In this document: positions 17,700 to 25,271 of the stretch, piece after piece
Numbering within the stretch: position 1 is the first letter of the stretch
Layout: each line of letters begins with the position of its first letter
Assembly (NCBI GenBank): GCA_046703545.1
Contig: JBJKSX010000035.1
Location: 1 to 49,452 of the forward strand
DNA: 49,452 bases
Source of the DNA: JAJZOM01 sp046703545
GTDB taxonomy: Archaea > Thermoplasmatota > Thermoplasmata > Thermoplasmatales > Thermoplasmataceae
Direction: 5' to 3'
The notes under the pieces: generated by a model
Databases searched by the model: none
What the model saw: only the letters and a program-made list of their open reading frames with translations
Told to the model about the DNA's origin: nothing
Position numbers and translations under genes: made by a program

Positions 17700-18797
17700 C
17701 TATGGCAATCTCGGGGGGCTTATTGGAATGACTGTGAAGGTCAGCACAAACATCAGCAGCCCGATAAGGCCGAATGCGACCTGCCTCCCCCTTATGGGGC
17801 TGTAATCATCAAGTGCTGGCGGATGGTTGAGTCCCATGAAAACCACGAATATTGCAAGCAGCCACCACCCGTTGTAATAATAGCCCACAACAAACAGGAA
17901 AGCAACAAAGATGTAATCAACAATGGATGCACGCTTCCCCAGAAGCCCCCTTGCCACATGCCCTCCATCAAGCTGACCAACTGGAATGAGGTTCATTGCG
18001 GTTGCAAACATGCCCACCCAGACTGCAAGAACCATGGGAAAAACAGGCTGGGACGATGACGTTATGGGGATGTGAAGCAGGTTGTAGATGATTGGATAAT
18101 TGATCAGAAGATTTGGGTGGCTGTTTGGGATGGGGACATACATGTGGCTGAGGTATGAGGCGAGAAACAGCAAGGGCAATGCGGTGAGGAACCCGAACAG
18201 CGGCCCTGCGATGCCGATTTCCACCATTGCCCTCCGGTTAGGCACCGGGTCCCTCAGGGAGATAAAAGCGCCAAATGTGCCAATCATGACAGGAAATGGT
18301 ATAAAAAAGGGAAGAGAGGCCTTGACCTTGTGCCTCTTTGCTACAATATAGTGCCCGGTTTCATGAATTCCCAGAATCAGCATAAGCGGAAGGGAGAAGA
18401 AAAGGAACCCATACAGCAGGCTGGTCCACAGGCTGGCTCCGGTGACCGTGAAGTAGGCCGCGTAAGTTGAACCCACGTATATGGTGGAAAGGAGCGTAAG
18501 GACCAACATCGCAAGGTTCACATAGTTTCCGTAGTATTTGGCCGGCGGCCTTCTTGAGACTTCCAGGTAATGTTCCCCGTTCTGTGATAGAAAGGGGATG
18601 TAGCCTTTGGGAACCAGTTCAAGGCGAATCTGGTCAAACGATTCAAAAAGGTTGGGATTGTCACTGTTGAAATAGAAAAAGCGCACACTCAATGGATTTA
18701 CCTGAATGTCATAGGTGTTCAGCTTGCTGTTCACTACGCCTACAACATACTGAAGGTCATCGCTCTGGACCCTGGTTTGCTCGAAATCCTGCTCCAT
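17700..18797 (-). CDS. site-2 protease family intramembrane metalloprotease (M50)
   Basis: Membrane-embedded zinc protease of 365 residues. The zinc site is complete: HETGH (145-149) in a transmembrane segment and the third ligand D277 in GQLDGGHVARG. GTFGAFISLRD after the first motif is the usual family strand. About 90 soluble residues precede the first helix and could be a cytoplasmic sensing domain; no PDZ domain is seen. GGAG nine bases before ATG 18797 suggests a leadered mRNA. Family members release membrane-anchored regulators or trim signal peptides; the substrate here is unknown. Confidence 0.9.
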   Translation of the reverse strand: MEQDFEQTRVQSDDLQYVVGVVNSKLNTYDIQVNPLSVRFFYFNSDNPNLFESFDQIRLELVPKGYIPFLSQNGEHYLEVSRRPPAKYYGNYVNLAMLVLTLLSTIYVGSTYAAYFTVTGASLWTSLLYGFLFFSLPLMLILGIHETGHYIVAKRHKVKASLPFFIPFPVMIGTFGAFISLRDPVPNRRAMVEIGIAGPLFGFLTALPLLFLASYLSHMYVPIPNSHPNLLINYPIIYNLLHIPITSSSQPVFPMVLAVWVGMFATAMNLIPVGQLDGGHVARGLLGKRASIVDYIFVAFLFVVGYYYNGWWLLAIFVVFMGLNHPPALDDYSPIRGRQVAFGLIGLLMFVLTFTVIPISPPRLP

Positions 18798-18810
18798 TGT
18801 GCACTCCTGA

Positions 18811-18955
18811 GAGTAAACTTTTCCCCATTCTAACGGGAGCTATTCACGTTTCATAGTTCCACTGACCCATGGGGAGTTTTTCGTCTGTCGCTGATCGGGA
18901 GTTCACAGCCTGGTGGCCCACCAGATGCTTAACCCGAGGCCCATGACTAAACGAG
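18811..18955 (-). other. candidate IS200/IS605 right-end remnant or structured RNA
   Basis: This part of the gene-free stretch 18798-19163 is more structured and GC-rich than its flanks. Read on the minus strand it has a frame interrupted by stops (at 18947-18949 and 18929-18931) that ends with a Gly/Pro-rich tail and GSVEL followed by TGA at 18851-18853. About 12 bases later comes a short hairpin TCCC-GTTAGAATG-GGGA. A stop codon closely followed by a TTAGAA-loop hairpin is the layout of the tnpB end of IS605-type elements, where the omega RNA also maps. A perfect 7-bp inverted repeat CTGGTGG/CCACCAG lies at 18910-18924. No tnpA or tnpB core is present. A relic is my best reading; an unrelated ncRNA or leader is possible. 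Confidence 0.3.
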
Positions 18956-19163
18956 TTCTAGTCCCATGTCGTCATATGTGTTCATGAATCGCACATACTA
19001 TTGTTTGGGACGAACTACATATTTAATTCAAGTAATAAGTGTTTGCGCTTGGGCATAATACATAATATATATCTGCGGGACGGATGTGGAGGCGCTCCGT
19101 GTTAGAATCGAAGCGAATAAATTTTCACATTTGGCCATTTGCTTCCAGGCCTGATGCCAGTGA
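18956..19163. other. AT-rich gene-free stretch with promoter-like boxes
   Basis: No coding frame or tRNA seen. It contains ACATATTTAATTCAAG at 19017-19032, which on the minus strand is a TATA-like box pointing toward the structured region and the protease gene, and a second A/T tract CATAATACATAATATATAT near 19054-19072. A small GGAG-GCG-CTCC inverted repeat lies near 19088-19098. Assignment of function is not possible from sequence. Confidence 0.3.
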
Positions 19164-19547
19164 TCACTGCTTTGTCGTTTCCCCTTCTATCTCGTCCTGA
19201 GCCTTCTTAATGTAAGCTCCCCCCTCCTTCACGAGGTACCCAAGGATGGGGCCGAAGGCGAAAGCGATGATTGTTGCAAGAAGAATGAATGAATAGTATG
19301 CCCAGAGTGACGTGAACATAGTGACCGCGGCGGTTGTCGGCGGAAATGGTGCCCCGTTTGTGGTCGTGACCATGGCTATGTAGTAGAAGGAATTCACGAA
19401 AGTCCAGTTCTCAGAGAAATGGATGATTGCAGTTGCCGCCAGAATTGAAACAATGAATATGAACAGGGTGAAAAGAACCCGGTCAGATAGCGGGGAAAGC
19501 GGGTGTTCCCTGTTTAGAATCTCGAAAGAGGGCATTTTGCTTGCCAT
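19164..19547 (-). CDS. two-helix ion-channel-like membrane protein with altered filter
   Basis: 127 residues from ATG 19547, preceded by a TATA-like box at 19568-19581; a longer frame to 19625 is not supported. Layout is that of a 2-TM potassium channel: a first helix (VLFTLFIFIVSILAATAI), a pore-helix-like NSFYYIAMVTTTNG, and a second helix from AVTMFTSLWAYYSFILLA. The place of the selectivity filter TVGYGD reads TTNGAPFPPT, so the K+ signature is missing. A charged C-terminal tail follows. It may be a non-selective or non-conducting channel relative. Family assignment is moderate. Confidence 0.6.
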   Translation of the reverse strand: MASKMPSFEILNREHPLSPLSDRVLFTLFIFIVSILAATAIIHFSENWTFVNSFYYIAMVTTTNGAPFPPTTAAVTMFTSLWAYYSFILLATIIAFAFGPILGYLVKEGGAYIKKAQDEIEGETTKQ

Positions 19548-19567
19548 TTGAGAGAAATTATTACGGG

Positions 19568-19581
19568 CGTATTTTAATATT
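19568..19581 (-). promoter_or_regulatory. TATA-like box of the channel-like gene
   Basis: AATATTAAAATACG on the minus strand, 21-34 nt before ATG 19547. This placement is the main reason for preferring the shorter protein. Confidence 0.4.
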
Positions 19582-19607
19582 GGTCGTTCCAAGTTTTTCC
19601 TGCGGGA

Positions 19608-19619
19608 AAATAATAATAC
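19608..19619 (+). promoter_or_regulatory. TATA-like box of tRNA-Val
   Basis: AAATAATAATAC lies 25-36 nt upstream of the tRNA-Val gene, suitable spacing for transcription starting just before the tRNA. Confidence 0.45.
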
Positions 19620-19643
19620 AAGCATGTATTCTTGAACCTTGCA

Positions 19644-19716
19644 GGGCTTGTAGTCTAGCGGTTATGACGTCGCTCTCACACAGCGGAGGTCACCGGTTCA
19701 AATCCGGTCAAGCCCA
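19644..19716 (+). tRNA. tRNA-Val (anticodon CAC)
   Basis: 73-nt cloverleaf. Acceptor strands GGGCTTG and CAAGCCC pair perfectly, with discriminator A. Anticodon stem TCGCT/AGCGG (one G-T pair) with loop CTCACAC gives CAC, reading GUG. T arm ACCGG-TTCAAAT-CCGGT. No intron and no encoded CCA. Confidence 0.95.
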
Positions 19717-19832
19717 CTTACTGTCCCATTCCTGTTGAACCCGGGGAAAAGGGCAGACCCGTGAGGAAACGGGCATCTCTGCCATGCAAAAAGAATAATA
19801 TCCAATCATTCCCTATTAATTTCAGGCACTGC

Positions 19833-20132
19833 ATGTTAAGGGAAAAATTTGTTCATTTTTTTGGCCATTGGGCGTCAATTCTTGGCTCTGTTGCTTTCCT
19901 GATAATCTCTGCCATCCTTCTGGGAGTCTCGGACCTCACAAGCGTGTGGGGCAGGGTGGTGGTGTTGAATGGGGCATTGCCCGTGACGGGCGGTGTGGGC
20001 CCGTTTTCTAAATTGCAGATTTACGCGGCTCATCCCTACAATGCATTTTTCCTGACCACCACCGTTGTGGCGCTTGCCCTGCTGATCATATCTCTTTGCT
20101 GCAGAAAATTCTCAGGCTATCCTGCACCCTGA
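19833..20132 (+). CDS. small two-helix membrane protein, unknown function
   Basis: 99 residues from ATG 19833 (CTATTAATTT lies just upstream). Two hydrophobic segments are visible, around ILGSVAFLIISAILLG and FFLTTTVVALALLIISL, separated by about 40 mostly uncharged residues (SVWGRVVVLNGALPVTGG). No family recognised. It is followed after about 100 bases by the thermopsin gene, which has its own promoter. The frame also runs upstream to a GTG at 19761, which I consider less likely because those residues are polar and unlike a membrane protein start. Confidence 0.5.
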   Translation: MLREKFVHFFGHWASILGSVAFLIISAILLGVSDLTSVWGRVVVLNGALPVTGGVGPFSKLQIYAAHPYNAFFLTTTVVALALLIISLCCRKFSGYPAP

Positions 20133-20204
20133 TCACCTTTTGTACAGGGTCAACCCATATTGCATTGAGAGTTGAAACAGGCCCATATTTGAGCGGCTTG
20201 ATTG

Positions 20205-20213
20205 TTTTAATAC
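20205..20213 (+). promoter_or_regulatory. TATA-like box of the thermopsin gene
   Basis: TTTTAATAC, 22-30 nt before GTG 20235, implying a leaderless transcript. Confidence 0.45.
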
Positions 20214-20234
20214 AACCTTTTCACATAACCAACA

Positions 20235-23200
20235 GTGAACTTGAAGCATGCAGCGAAGACACCCATCCTGGTCCTGGCAATACTTGCAATAGTGGTATCC
20301 TCATCTGCGTTTGGGGTCACCCTGACCGGACAGGGTCATGCCGGTCACAGCCAACCACTGTCTGTACCGATGGCATACAGTGCCAACCACACGGCAAATT
20401 CAACCATTTCATACCGGATTGATGCCGGGAATTCAAGTGTTCTGAACCCCATCAAAAATACTTCCTGGACATCCACCGGCAGCACCATTGCTCAGGAGGT
20501 GGCCAACCTGAAGATACCTGATAAGGCAAAGATGCTCCCCAATTTCAATGCAGCCCCCAGAAAGTCCGGCAACGCCTATCTTCCATCATACACTTCCGGC
20601 CCTGCACCCATGGGAATTGGAAGTTACGGGGTCAGGAATGCCAGCGGCAACCTTGTTCCGTATAACTACAGCACAACAAGCTTTGAGGGCTCCATCACGG
20701 TGTACAACGAAAGCGAGCTTTCACTTGGAATCGCCTCACCGACTTCATATGGGATACAGCTCAATGCGGTGCTGAACAACGTGACACTGTTCGGGAACCG
20801 GTCTTTCCAGTACTGGACGCAGAATGTTGCATACTATACGGGATCAAATCACACCATCACGTTCATTGACAACATCTGGAACTTCACATCCTCCAGTTCC
20901 GTGATTAACGGAAGCGAGTTCTACAGCTACAACGGAACTGTTGTTCCAGGAGTTTTCTACTACACTGTTGGGCCTACGATTTCAGTCACCTTCCCCTTCA
21001 CCCTCAACCTTTACCTGAACTCAACAAATATTGGGGGCAGGAATGCAGTGTTCTTCAATTACTCCCTGGCATCGGGCGGGAAGACCCATTCCTCTTCCTA
21101 TGATGAAGTACAGTTCAATTCCACGGCTCTGGGAACGCACTCCGGGGCCCTGCCGGCGAATTATGAAGTGAGCGGCAACACCCTGACAGGAACAGGCTTC
21201 ATTCCAATGGATGCAGAGTTAACCATAGGTGGCCCAGGCGGTGGCTCCAATGCGGTTTTCCAGAACATAAATGCCACCATGGCATTGAATTACAGGAATC
21301 CCCAGAATGCATACCAGGCTGTTGACTCTGCATACTCATCAGGCTCAGAAACAGGTGAAACCAGCACAGGGATCAGCGAGTCATATTCCGGAACCACTGC
21401 CTACCTGAATTCCGGCCCAACATATGTCAGCCCCCTCTGGAACATCAGTGGCCCACAGAAATATTACACCCTCTCGGGAAGCGTGGCCCCAAGCAATGCA
21501 TTCGTGTTCATCAACAATGGAACTGCGTATGACAATTCAACAACCCAGTGGGCCCCAATGGGCACTGATGGCCAATTCAGCTTCATTCTTCCAGGAGGCA
21601 ATTACTCCATGGAGGTTTACATGAGCTACCATGACCCATTATTCTTCCACATTGACCTGAACAGCAACATGTCCCTTTCACCGATCGTGCTCACCTCCAA
21701 CCTGTCGGAAGGTGTTTATGCCCCTCTTTATGCTTTCAACAACAACCAGCTTTCCAATCTAAGCATATCTGGCTCCGGAACTGCCAACAGCCCCTACCTG
21801 ATTCCAGGGCCCCTTTACCTGTCGGGTCAGGGATATGCTTTTCCATCCGGTAGCCTGAACACCGCCTTTTCACAGTTCAACGACTACCTGTTCTCCACCT
21901 TCAATGGGATCCTTGTTTCCGGGACTACGGACTACGCCATGTTTGACGGTTTCCAGTACAGTTCAGGCAGCCCGGCCTTCAGCGTCGCCTATCCTGCCAG
22001 GTACCTGGGAATGCTGACTGACTACTTTGGCGTGACTTCAGGGAACCAGCTGAACCTTGTTTTCTACGACTCCTCCCATATCATCCTTAACGACAGCGTG
22101 GTGTCGGGATGGTTCAGCGCAGTGACATACACCGGCCTGAACCAGTACAACATCCCCATTGTGGGCTCACTGCTTCTCTGGAATACAACAGGATCCCTGA
22201 TTGAGCACAACACCTTCCTCAGTGATGGTTCTGGCGCATTCATTTATGGCCCTCAATCAGAGGATCTGGGAAATGTGATCTGGAACAACACGTTTGGCAA
22301 CGGGAATGCAATTCCTGCCGGGGCCTTCTTTGGCGGGGCCCCGATTGGCCTCACGGTGGCAGGAAGCGGGAACACCGTGTACAACAACGCATTCAACTCG
22401 ATCATACCTGTGGTGAGCATCAGCGGTAAGAACGCAGACATTTACACAGGGAACAATGCCACATACACCAATCATTTCAACATAACAAGAACCTCTTCGG
22501 CCACGGTGAATGTCTTCGACGGAATATCCCTCAGTGGAAGCATAATGGGGCTTTCATATCAGGCAGGGAACTACTACTACAATTACTTTGGAAACGGTGC
22601 CCAGCCATACAACGGAACAGGCGTTGGGTTTGCATTCGGCGGGGAAGGTGACCTCAACGGGAGCATTAGCTACACTTATGATTATGCCCCACTGGTGAAA
22701 TACGGGTACACTGCGAATATTTCGGCTTCTGGCATCCCTGCCGGTTTCACAACATACTTCGACATCAACAACGGCATATACACGGTGGACCCGCAATCCA
22801 CAACGACACTGTATCTGCCCAATGGCTCCTATTACCTGCTTGGATTCATCCTCTACAACAAGCAGGTTGAATACTATCCCACCACAACCCTGGGGACCAG
22901 GAACCTGACCACGGGCTATTTCGCTGTTTCGGGACTCATATCAGACATGACTCTCAACTATTCCACAATGTACAATCTCACAGTAAACGAGACAGGGCTG
23001 CCCGGAGGCACTGTATGGGGATTCTCCGTACCTGGTGCCGGCATAGGGTACACCCTCACCAATGATTCACAGTTCCTTTATGTCCTTGCGGGAACCTATG
23101 ACATCTTTCCCCAGGCAGTAACAGGATACTATGCCACCCCCTATACGGTGAATGTGCAGGGTGCGACACTTGTGACCATTACCTACGCCAATGTCTCGGC

Positions 23201-23549
23201 AACACTGAATGCCACAGGCTACACTGCGACATTCAGGGAAACGGGGCTGCCCGCTGGCACCACGTGGGGGCTGGTGATACAGGGCCACCTGTATGATACT
23301 GCCAATGCCTCAATGACTTTCATAGACATCCCAGCAGGCACTTACCAGTACAGTGTTGCGGGGGTATCCGGGTACAGCAGCATCAGTTCCGGGAGCTTCA
23401 CTGCAGGTCTCCAGAATACAACCATATACATCACGTTCGTCAGCAACAGCGGAACCAGCTTGAAGCTGCTCTATGCAGCCATGGGTGCCATTGCCGGCTT
23501 TGTCATTGGAGGCGCAATAATGTATTCAAGATACAGGAAGAATCCCTGA
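20235..23549 (+). CDS. thermopsin family acid protease with beta-helix and repeat domains, cell-surface
   Basis: A 1104-residue exported protein. GTG start, then a signal peptide (TPILVLAILAIVVSSSAFG). Residues about 110-350 match the thermopsin family (peptidase A5): PMGIGSYGVRN, SFQYWTQNVAYYTGSN and FIDNIWNF are its typical blocks. The middle (about 590-740) has Asn/Gly-rich turns such as SGWFSAVTYTGLNQYN and LIEHNTFLS, like a right-handed beta-helix. The C-terminal part holds three related repeats with a [N/R]ETGLPxGTxWG-type core (SGIPAGFT, ETGLPGGTVWG, ETGLPAGTTWG). A final hydrophobic segment (LLYAAMGAIAGFVIGGAIM) and basic RYRKNP tail anchor it. Many Asn sequons suggest glycosylation. 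Expected to digest protein outside the cell at low pH. Confidence 0.9.
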   Translation: MNLKHAAKTPILVLAILAIVVSSSAFGVTLTGQGHAGHSQPLSVPMAYSANHTANSTISYRIDAGNSSVLNPIKNTSWTSTGSTIAQEVANLKIPDKAKMLPNFNAAPRKSGNAYLPSYTSGPAPMGIGSYGVRNASGNLVPYNYSTTSFEGSITVYNESELSLGIASPTSYGIQLNAVLNNVTLFGNRSFQYWTQNVAYYTGSNHTITFIDNIWNFTSSSSVINGSEFYSYNGTVVPGVFYYTVGPTISVTFPFTLNLYLNSTNIGGRNAVFFNYSLASGGKTHSSSYDEVQFNSTALGTHSGALPANYEVSGNTLTGTGFIPMDAELTIGGPGGGSNAVFQNINATMALNYRNPQNAYQAVDSAYSSGSETGETSTGISESYSGTTAYLNSGPTYVSPLWNISGPQKYYTLSGSVAPSNAFVFINNGTAYDNSTTQWAPMGTDGQFSFILPGGNYSMEVYMSYHDPLFFHIDLNSNMSLSPIVLTSNLSEGVYAPLYAFNNNQLSNLSISGSGTANSPYLIPGPLYLSGQGYAFPSGSLNTAFSQFNDYLFSTFNGILVSGTTDYAMFDGFQYSSGSPAFSVAYPARYLGMLTDYFGVTSGNQLNLVFYDSSHIILNDSVVSGWFSAVTYTGLNQYNIPIVGSLLLWNTTGSLIEHNTFLSDGSGAFIYGPQSEDLGNVIWNNTFGNGNAIPAGAFFGGAPIGLTVAGSGNTVYNNAFNSIIPVVSISGKNADIYTGNNATYTNHFNITRTSSATVNVFDGISLSGSIMGLSYQAGNYYYNYFGNGAQPYNGTGVGFAFGGEGDLNGSISYTYDYAPLVKYGYTANISASGIPAGFTTYFDINNGIYTVDPQSTTTLYLPNGSYYLLGFILYNKQVEYYPTTTLGTRNLTTGYFAVSGLISDMTLNYSTMYNLTVNETGLPGGTVWGFSVPGAGIGYTLTNDSQFLYVLAGTYDIFPQAVTGYYATPYTVNVQGATLVTITYANVSATLNATGYTATFRETGLPAGTTWGLVIQGHLYDTANASMTFIDIPAGTYQYSVAGVSGYSSISSGSFTAGLQNTTIYITFVSNSGTSLKLLYAAMGAIAGFVIGGAIMYSRYRKNP

Positions 23550-23692
23550 ACAGTGCAGCACCACACGTGAGGTTTTGCGTTCAAGTTATTTCTGGCACAG
23601 TCACCGTGACCGGAATGAAATGAGCATCGGGGAACTCCCATTGGCATGCCCAAATGCTGAAAACGTTGATCCTGAGGAAAATGAGAAAAATT

Positions 23693-23712
23693 GGTGTTGT
23701 TTTGACAACACC
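23693..23712. terminator. perfect hairpin between convergent genes
   Basis: GGTGTTGT (23693-23700), loop TTTG, ACAACACC (23705-23712): an 8-bp perfect stem just beyond the 3' end of the transporter gene and about 140 bases after the thermopsin stop. Serves either strand equally. No long T tract, so it could protect 3' ends rather than terminate. Confidence 0.35.
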
Positions 23713-23732
23713 GGGTGATTCATGGCACCGGT

Positions 23733-24707
23733 TCAGTCTGATTGAGCTGAAGAGCTGCCATCCTCAGGAGACTTGACCAGCCCGAGTTCCCGGGCATCCC
23801 TCATTGACCTTATGTAGCCGTATATTCCAAGCAGGACAACCACAATGACCACCATGAAGAATCCCAGCCCCAGAGAGTCCAGGTTGTGTATCTTGATGCC
23901 GGTGGATATGCTGAGCGTGTCTATGTTGGGGAACAAGAGCACCATTGCGCCTGCAACGAAGAATGCCAGGCCTCCGTAGGTCAGCACGTATCTCGTGATG
24001 CCGCTTGAAACCACCTGTATTCCCTTGGCCGTGAGGTTCTTGCTTCTTGTGAGCCAGGAACCGAATCCCGCTCCAAGTATTATCTGCATTGTCATTGTGC
24101 CAAGGCCGAACAGCAGGCCCGGCAGGAATCCCAGGTATGGCGAAGGCATTGACGGTGCAAGGACTGTGTATATGATGAGGGCAAAGGCGCCGAAGCCAAA
24201 TCCTGCAATGAGCCCATGCCCGAATGCAAGCTTCAGTGGTATTGGCCTGCCCCCCTCATCAATAACCGGGTTGGCCATGTGGGTGAGTTCCTGTTCCTCC
24301 TTGTCCTCCTTGTGCCTGTGTATGCCGAACCAGCTGTAAAGGCGCTTCTCCATCCCATGGTAATGCGCAACGTGCCCCCTCCGGCTTATGTATATTCCCG
24401 CAAATGCCATCCCTATTCCAACAACCATGTAGCTTATGCCGTCCACAGATGCAGCCATGAAGATACCAGCAAGGGCAAGATAGGCGATCTCTGACATGAT
24501 GGCCCTCTGCAGCGTGAAGCCGCTGGAGAAGGTCATTCCTGCTTTCATTCCCTTCCTCGAACTGTAGCTTCCAACAGCGTATGAGAATGTTATTGGCCAT
24601 GTGTGCTCATCTGGAGTTATGCCGTGCACTATTCCCAGCAGGTAGGACGTGAGCAACACAACCATGAATCCTGTGTCGGATGGGTTCCAGAGGTTTATGC
24701 CGAACAT
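23733..24707 (-). CDS. NicO/NiCoT-like metal transporter
   Basis: Integral membrane protein of 324 residues, about eight helices. The first helix has GIVHGITPDEHTWPITFS, a His-Asp-His arrangement resembling the metal-binding first motif of nickel/cobalt permeases (HxxxxDH) and RcnA/NicO proteins. A central hydrophilic loop is rich in His, Lys and Glu (HYHGMEKRL, HRHKEDKEEQE), which could bind metal. It lies one base after a DtxR-type metal regulator on the same strand, which supports divalent metal transport. Import versus export, and Ni/Co versus Fe/Mn, cannot be decided. Confidence 0.72.
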   Translation of the reverse strand: MFGINLWNPSDTGFMVVLLTSYLLGIVHGITPDEHTWPITFSYAVGSYSSRKGMKAGMTFSSGFTLQRAIMSEIAYLALAGIFMAASVDGISYMVVGIGMAFAGIYISRRGHVAHYHGMEKRLYSWFGIHRHKEDKEEQELTHMANPVIDEGGRPIPLKLAFGHGLIAGFGFGAFALIIYTVLAPSMPSPYLGFLPGLLFGLGTMTMQIILGAGFGSWLTRSKNLTAKGIQVVSSGITRYVLTYGGLAFFVAGAMVLLFPNIDTLSISTGIKIHNLDSLGLGFFMVVIVVVLLGIYGYIRSMRDARELGLVKSPEDGSSSAQSD

Positions 24708-24708
24708 C

Positions 24709-25122
24709 TCAGGCCTCCACTATGGGCTTGCCGTGAGGGCAGGAGCGTGGGTTGTCGATCCTCTTGAGAACAAGCCTGGCACTTTCAGGGGGAATCAGGA
24801 AATCTATATCGCCTGCATCCTGGCAGGCGTCCTTCTTGGGAACCCCGCTCTGGCAGAAAAGCGATTCAAATGTCCTGTGGACGAGAAGTATCTTCTTTGC
24901 AAGTTCATCCCCAATGGGAGTGAGTACAACCATGCCGTCCCTGGATTCAACATAACCCTTCATCCTAAGGCGTTTCACGATATTCAAGGCTGTGGGTGGC
25001 TTCACGTTGAGGCTATCTGCAACCTGATGGAGCCTCATGGGAAATTCACTGTCGGCTTCCTCCTTGAGGTAAACCAGGCAGTCCCTTTCACGCTTTGTAA
25101 CTAAATTAGTAAGACTAACCAC
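24709..25122 (-). CDS. DtxR/MntR family metal-dependent transcriptional regulator
   Basis: 137 residues. N-terminal winged helix (about 8-65: VADSLNVKPPTALNIVKRLR is the recognition region), then the dimerisation/metal domain with H82 and E86 in VHRTFESLFC and C100 in KKDACQDAGDIDF, and the C-terminal NPRSCPHGKPI typical of the family. The usual E-H pair after the Cys appears as I-D (GDIDF), so the primary metal site may differ from DtxR. Start is GTG 25122; a TATA-like box about 24 nt upstream makes the mRNA leaderless. It is followed at once by the metal transporter gene, so it probably controls that gene and itself. Confidence 0.88.
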   Translation of the reverse strand: MVSLTNLVTKRERDCLVYLKEEADSEFPMRLHQVADSLNVKPPTALNIVKRLRMKGYVESRDGMVVLTPIGDELAKKILLVHRTFESLFCQSGVPKKDACQDAGDIDFLIPPESARLVLKRIDNPRSCPHGKPIVEA

Positions 25123-25140
25123 GCATTAGCATACTACTAA
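25106..25140. promoter_or_regulatory. candidate operator of the DtxR-type regulator
   Basis: Two dyads with TTAG/CTAA arms stand in tandem: TTAG-N5-CTAA at 25106-25118 and TTAG-N7-CTAA at 25126-25140. TTAGTAAGACTAACC resembles the DtxR/IdeR box (TTAGGTTAGGCTAACC). The pair covers the presumed transcription start and the GTG start codon, downstream of the TATA-like TTTAATAA (minus strand, 25143-25150). Binding here would block initiation. Confidence 0.55.
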
Positions 25141-25211
25141 CGTTATTAAACCTTATTGTAAAATCCTCATGCCGATCTGGACAGGAATTCATGGGACGCT
25201 CTGAAGTTGCC

Positions 25212-25234
25212 TGAATTGTTGATTCAACAGTTCA
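25212..25234. promoter_or_regulatory. 23-bp near-perfect palindrome upstream of the HAD gene
   Basis: TGAATTGTTGA and TCAACAGTTCA flank a single central T; 10 of 11 positions are complementary. It ends 8 bases before a TATA-like GTAAAATAA, so it sits just upstream of the basal promoter elements, a usual place for an archaeal activator site. No regulator is identified. Confidence 0.5.
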
Positions 25235-25241
25235 AGGTCAA

Positions 25242-25250
25242 GTAAAATAA
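25242..25250 (+). promoter_or_regulatory. TATA-like box of the HAD-phosphodiesterase operon
   Basis: GTAAAATAA, with its centre about 25 nt before ATG 25272. Implies a leaderless transcript. Confidence 0.45.
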
Positions 25251-25271
25251 GGATGAGGCATTCTTGGAACA

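Noticed and set aside
18840..18960. A 5S rRNA, SRP RNA or RNase P RNA in the gene-free structured region
   Set aside because: The minus strand contains GTGAACTCCC but not the conserved SRP helix 8 sequence with GGAAGG...AGCA, nor RNase P core blocks or a 5S-like fold.
23580..23690. C/D box small RNA after the thermopsin gene
   Set aside because: ATGAAATGA and CTGA occur, but a proper C box, spacing and pairing ends are missing.
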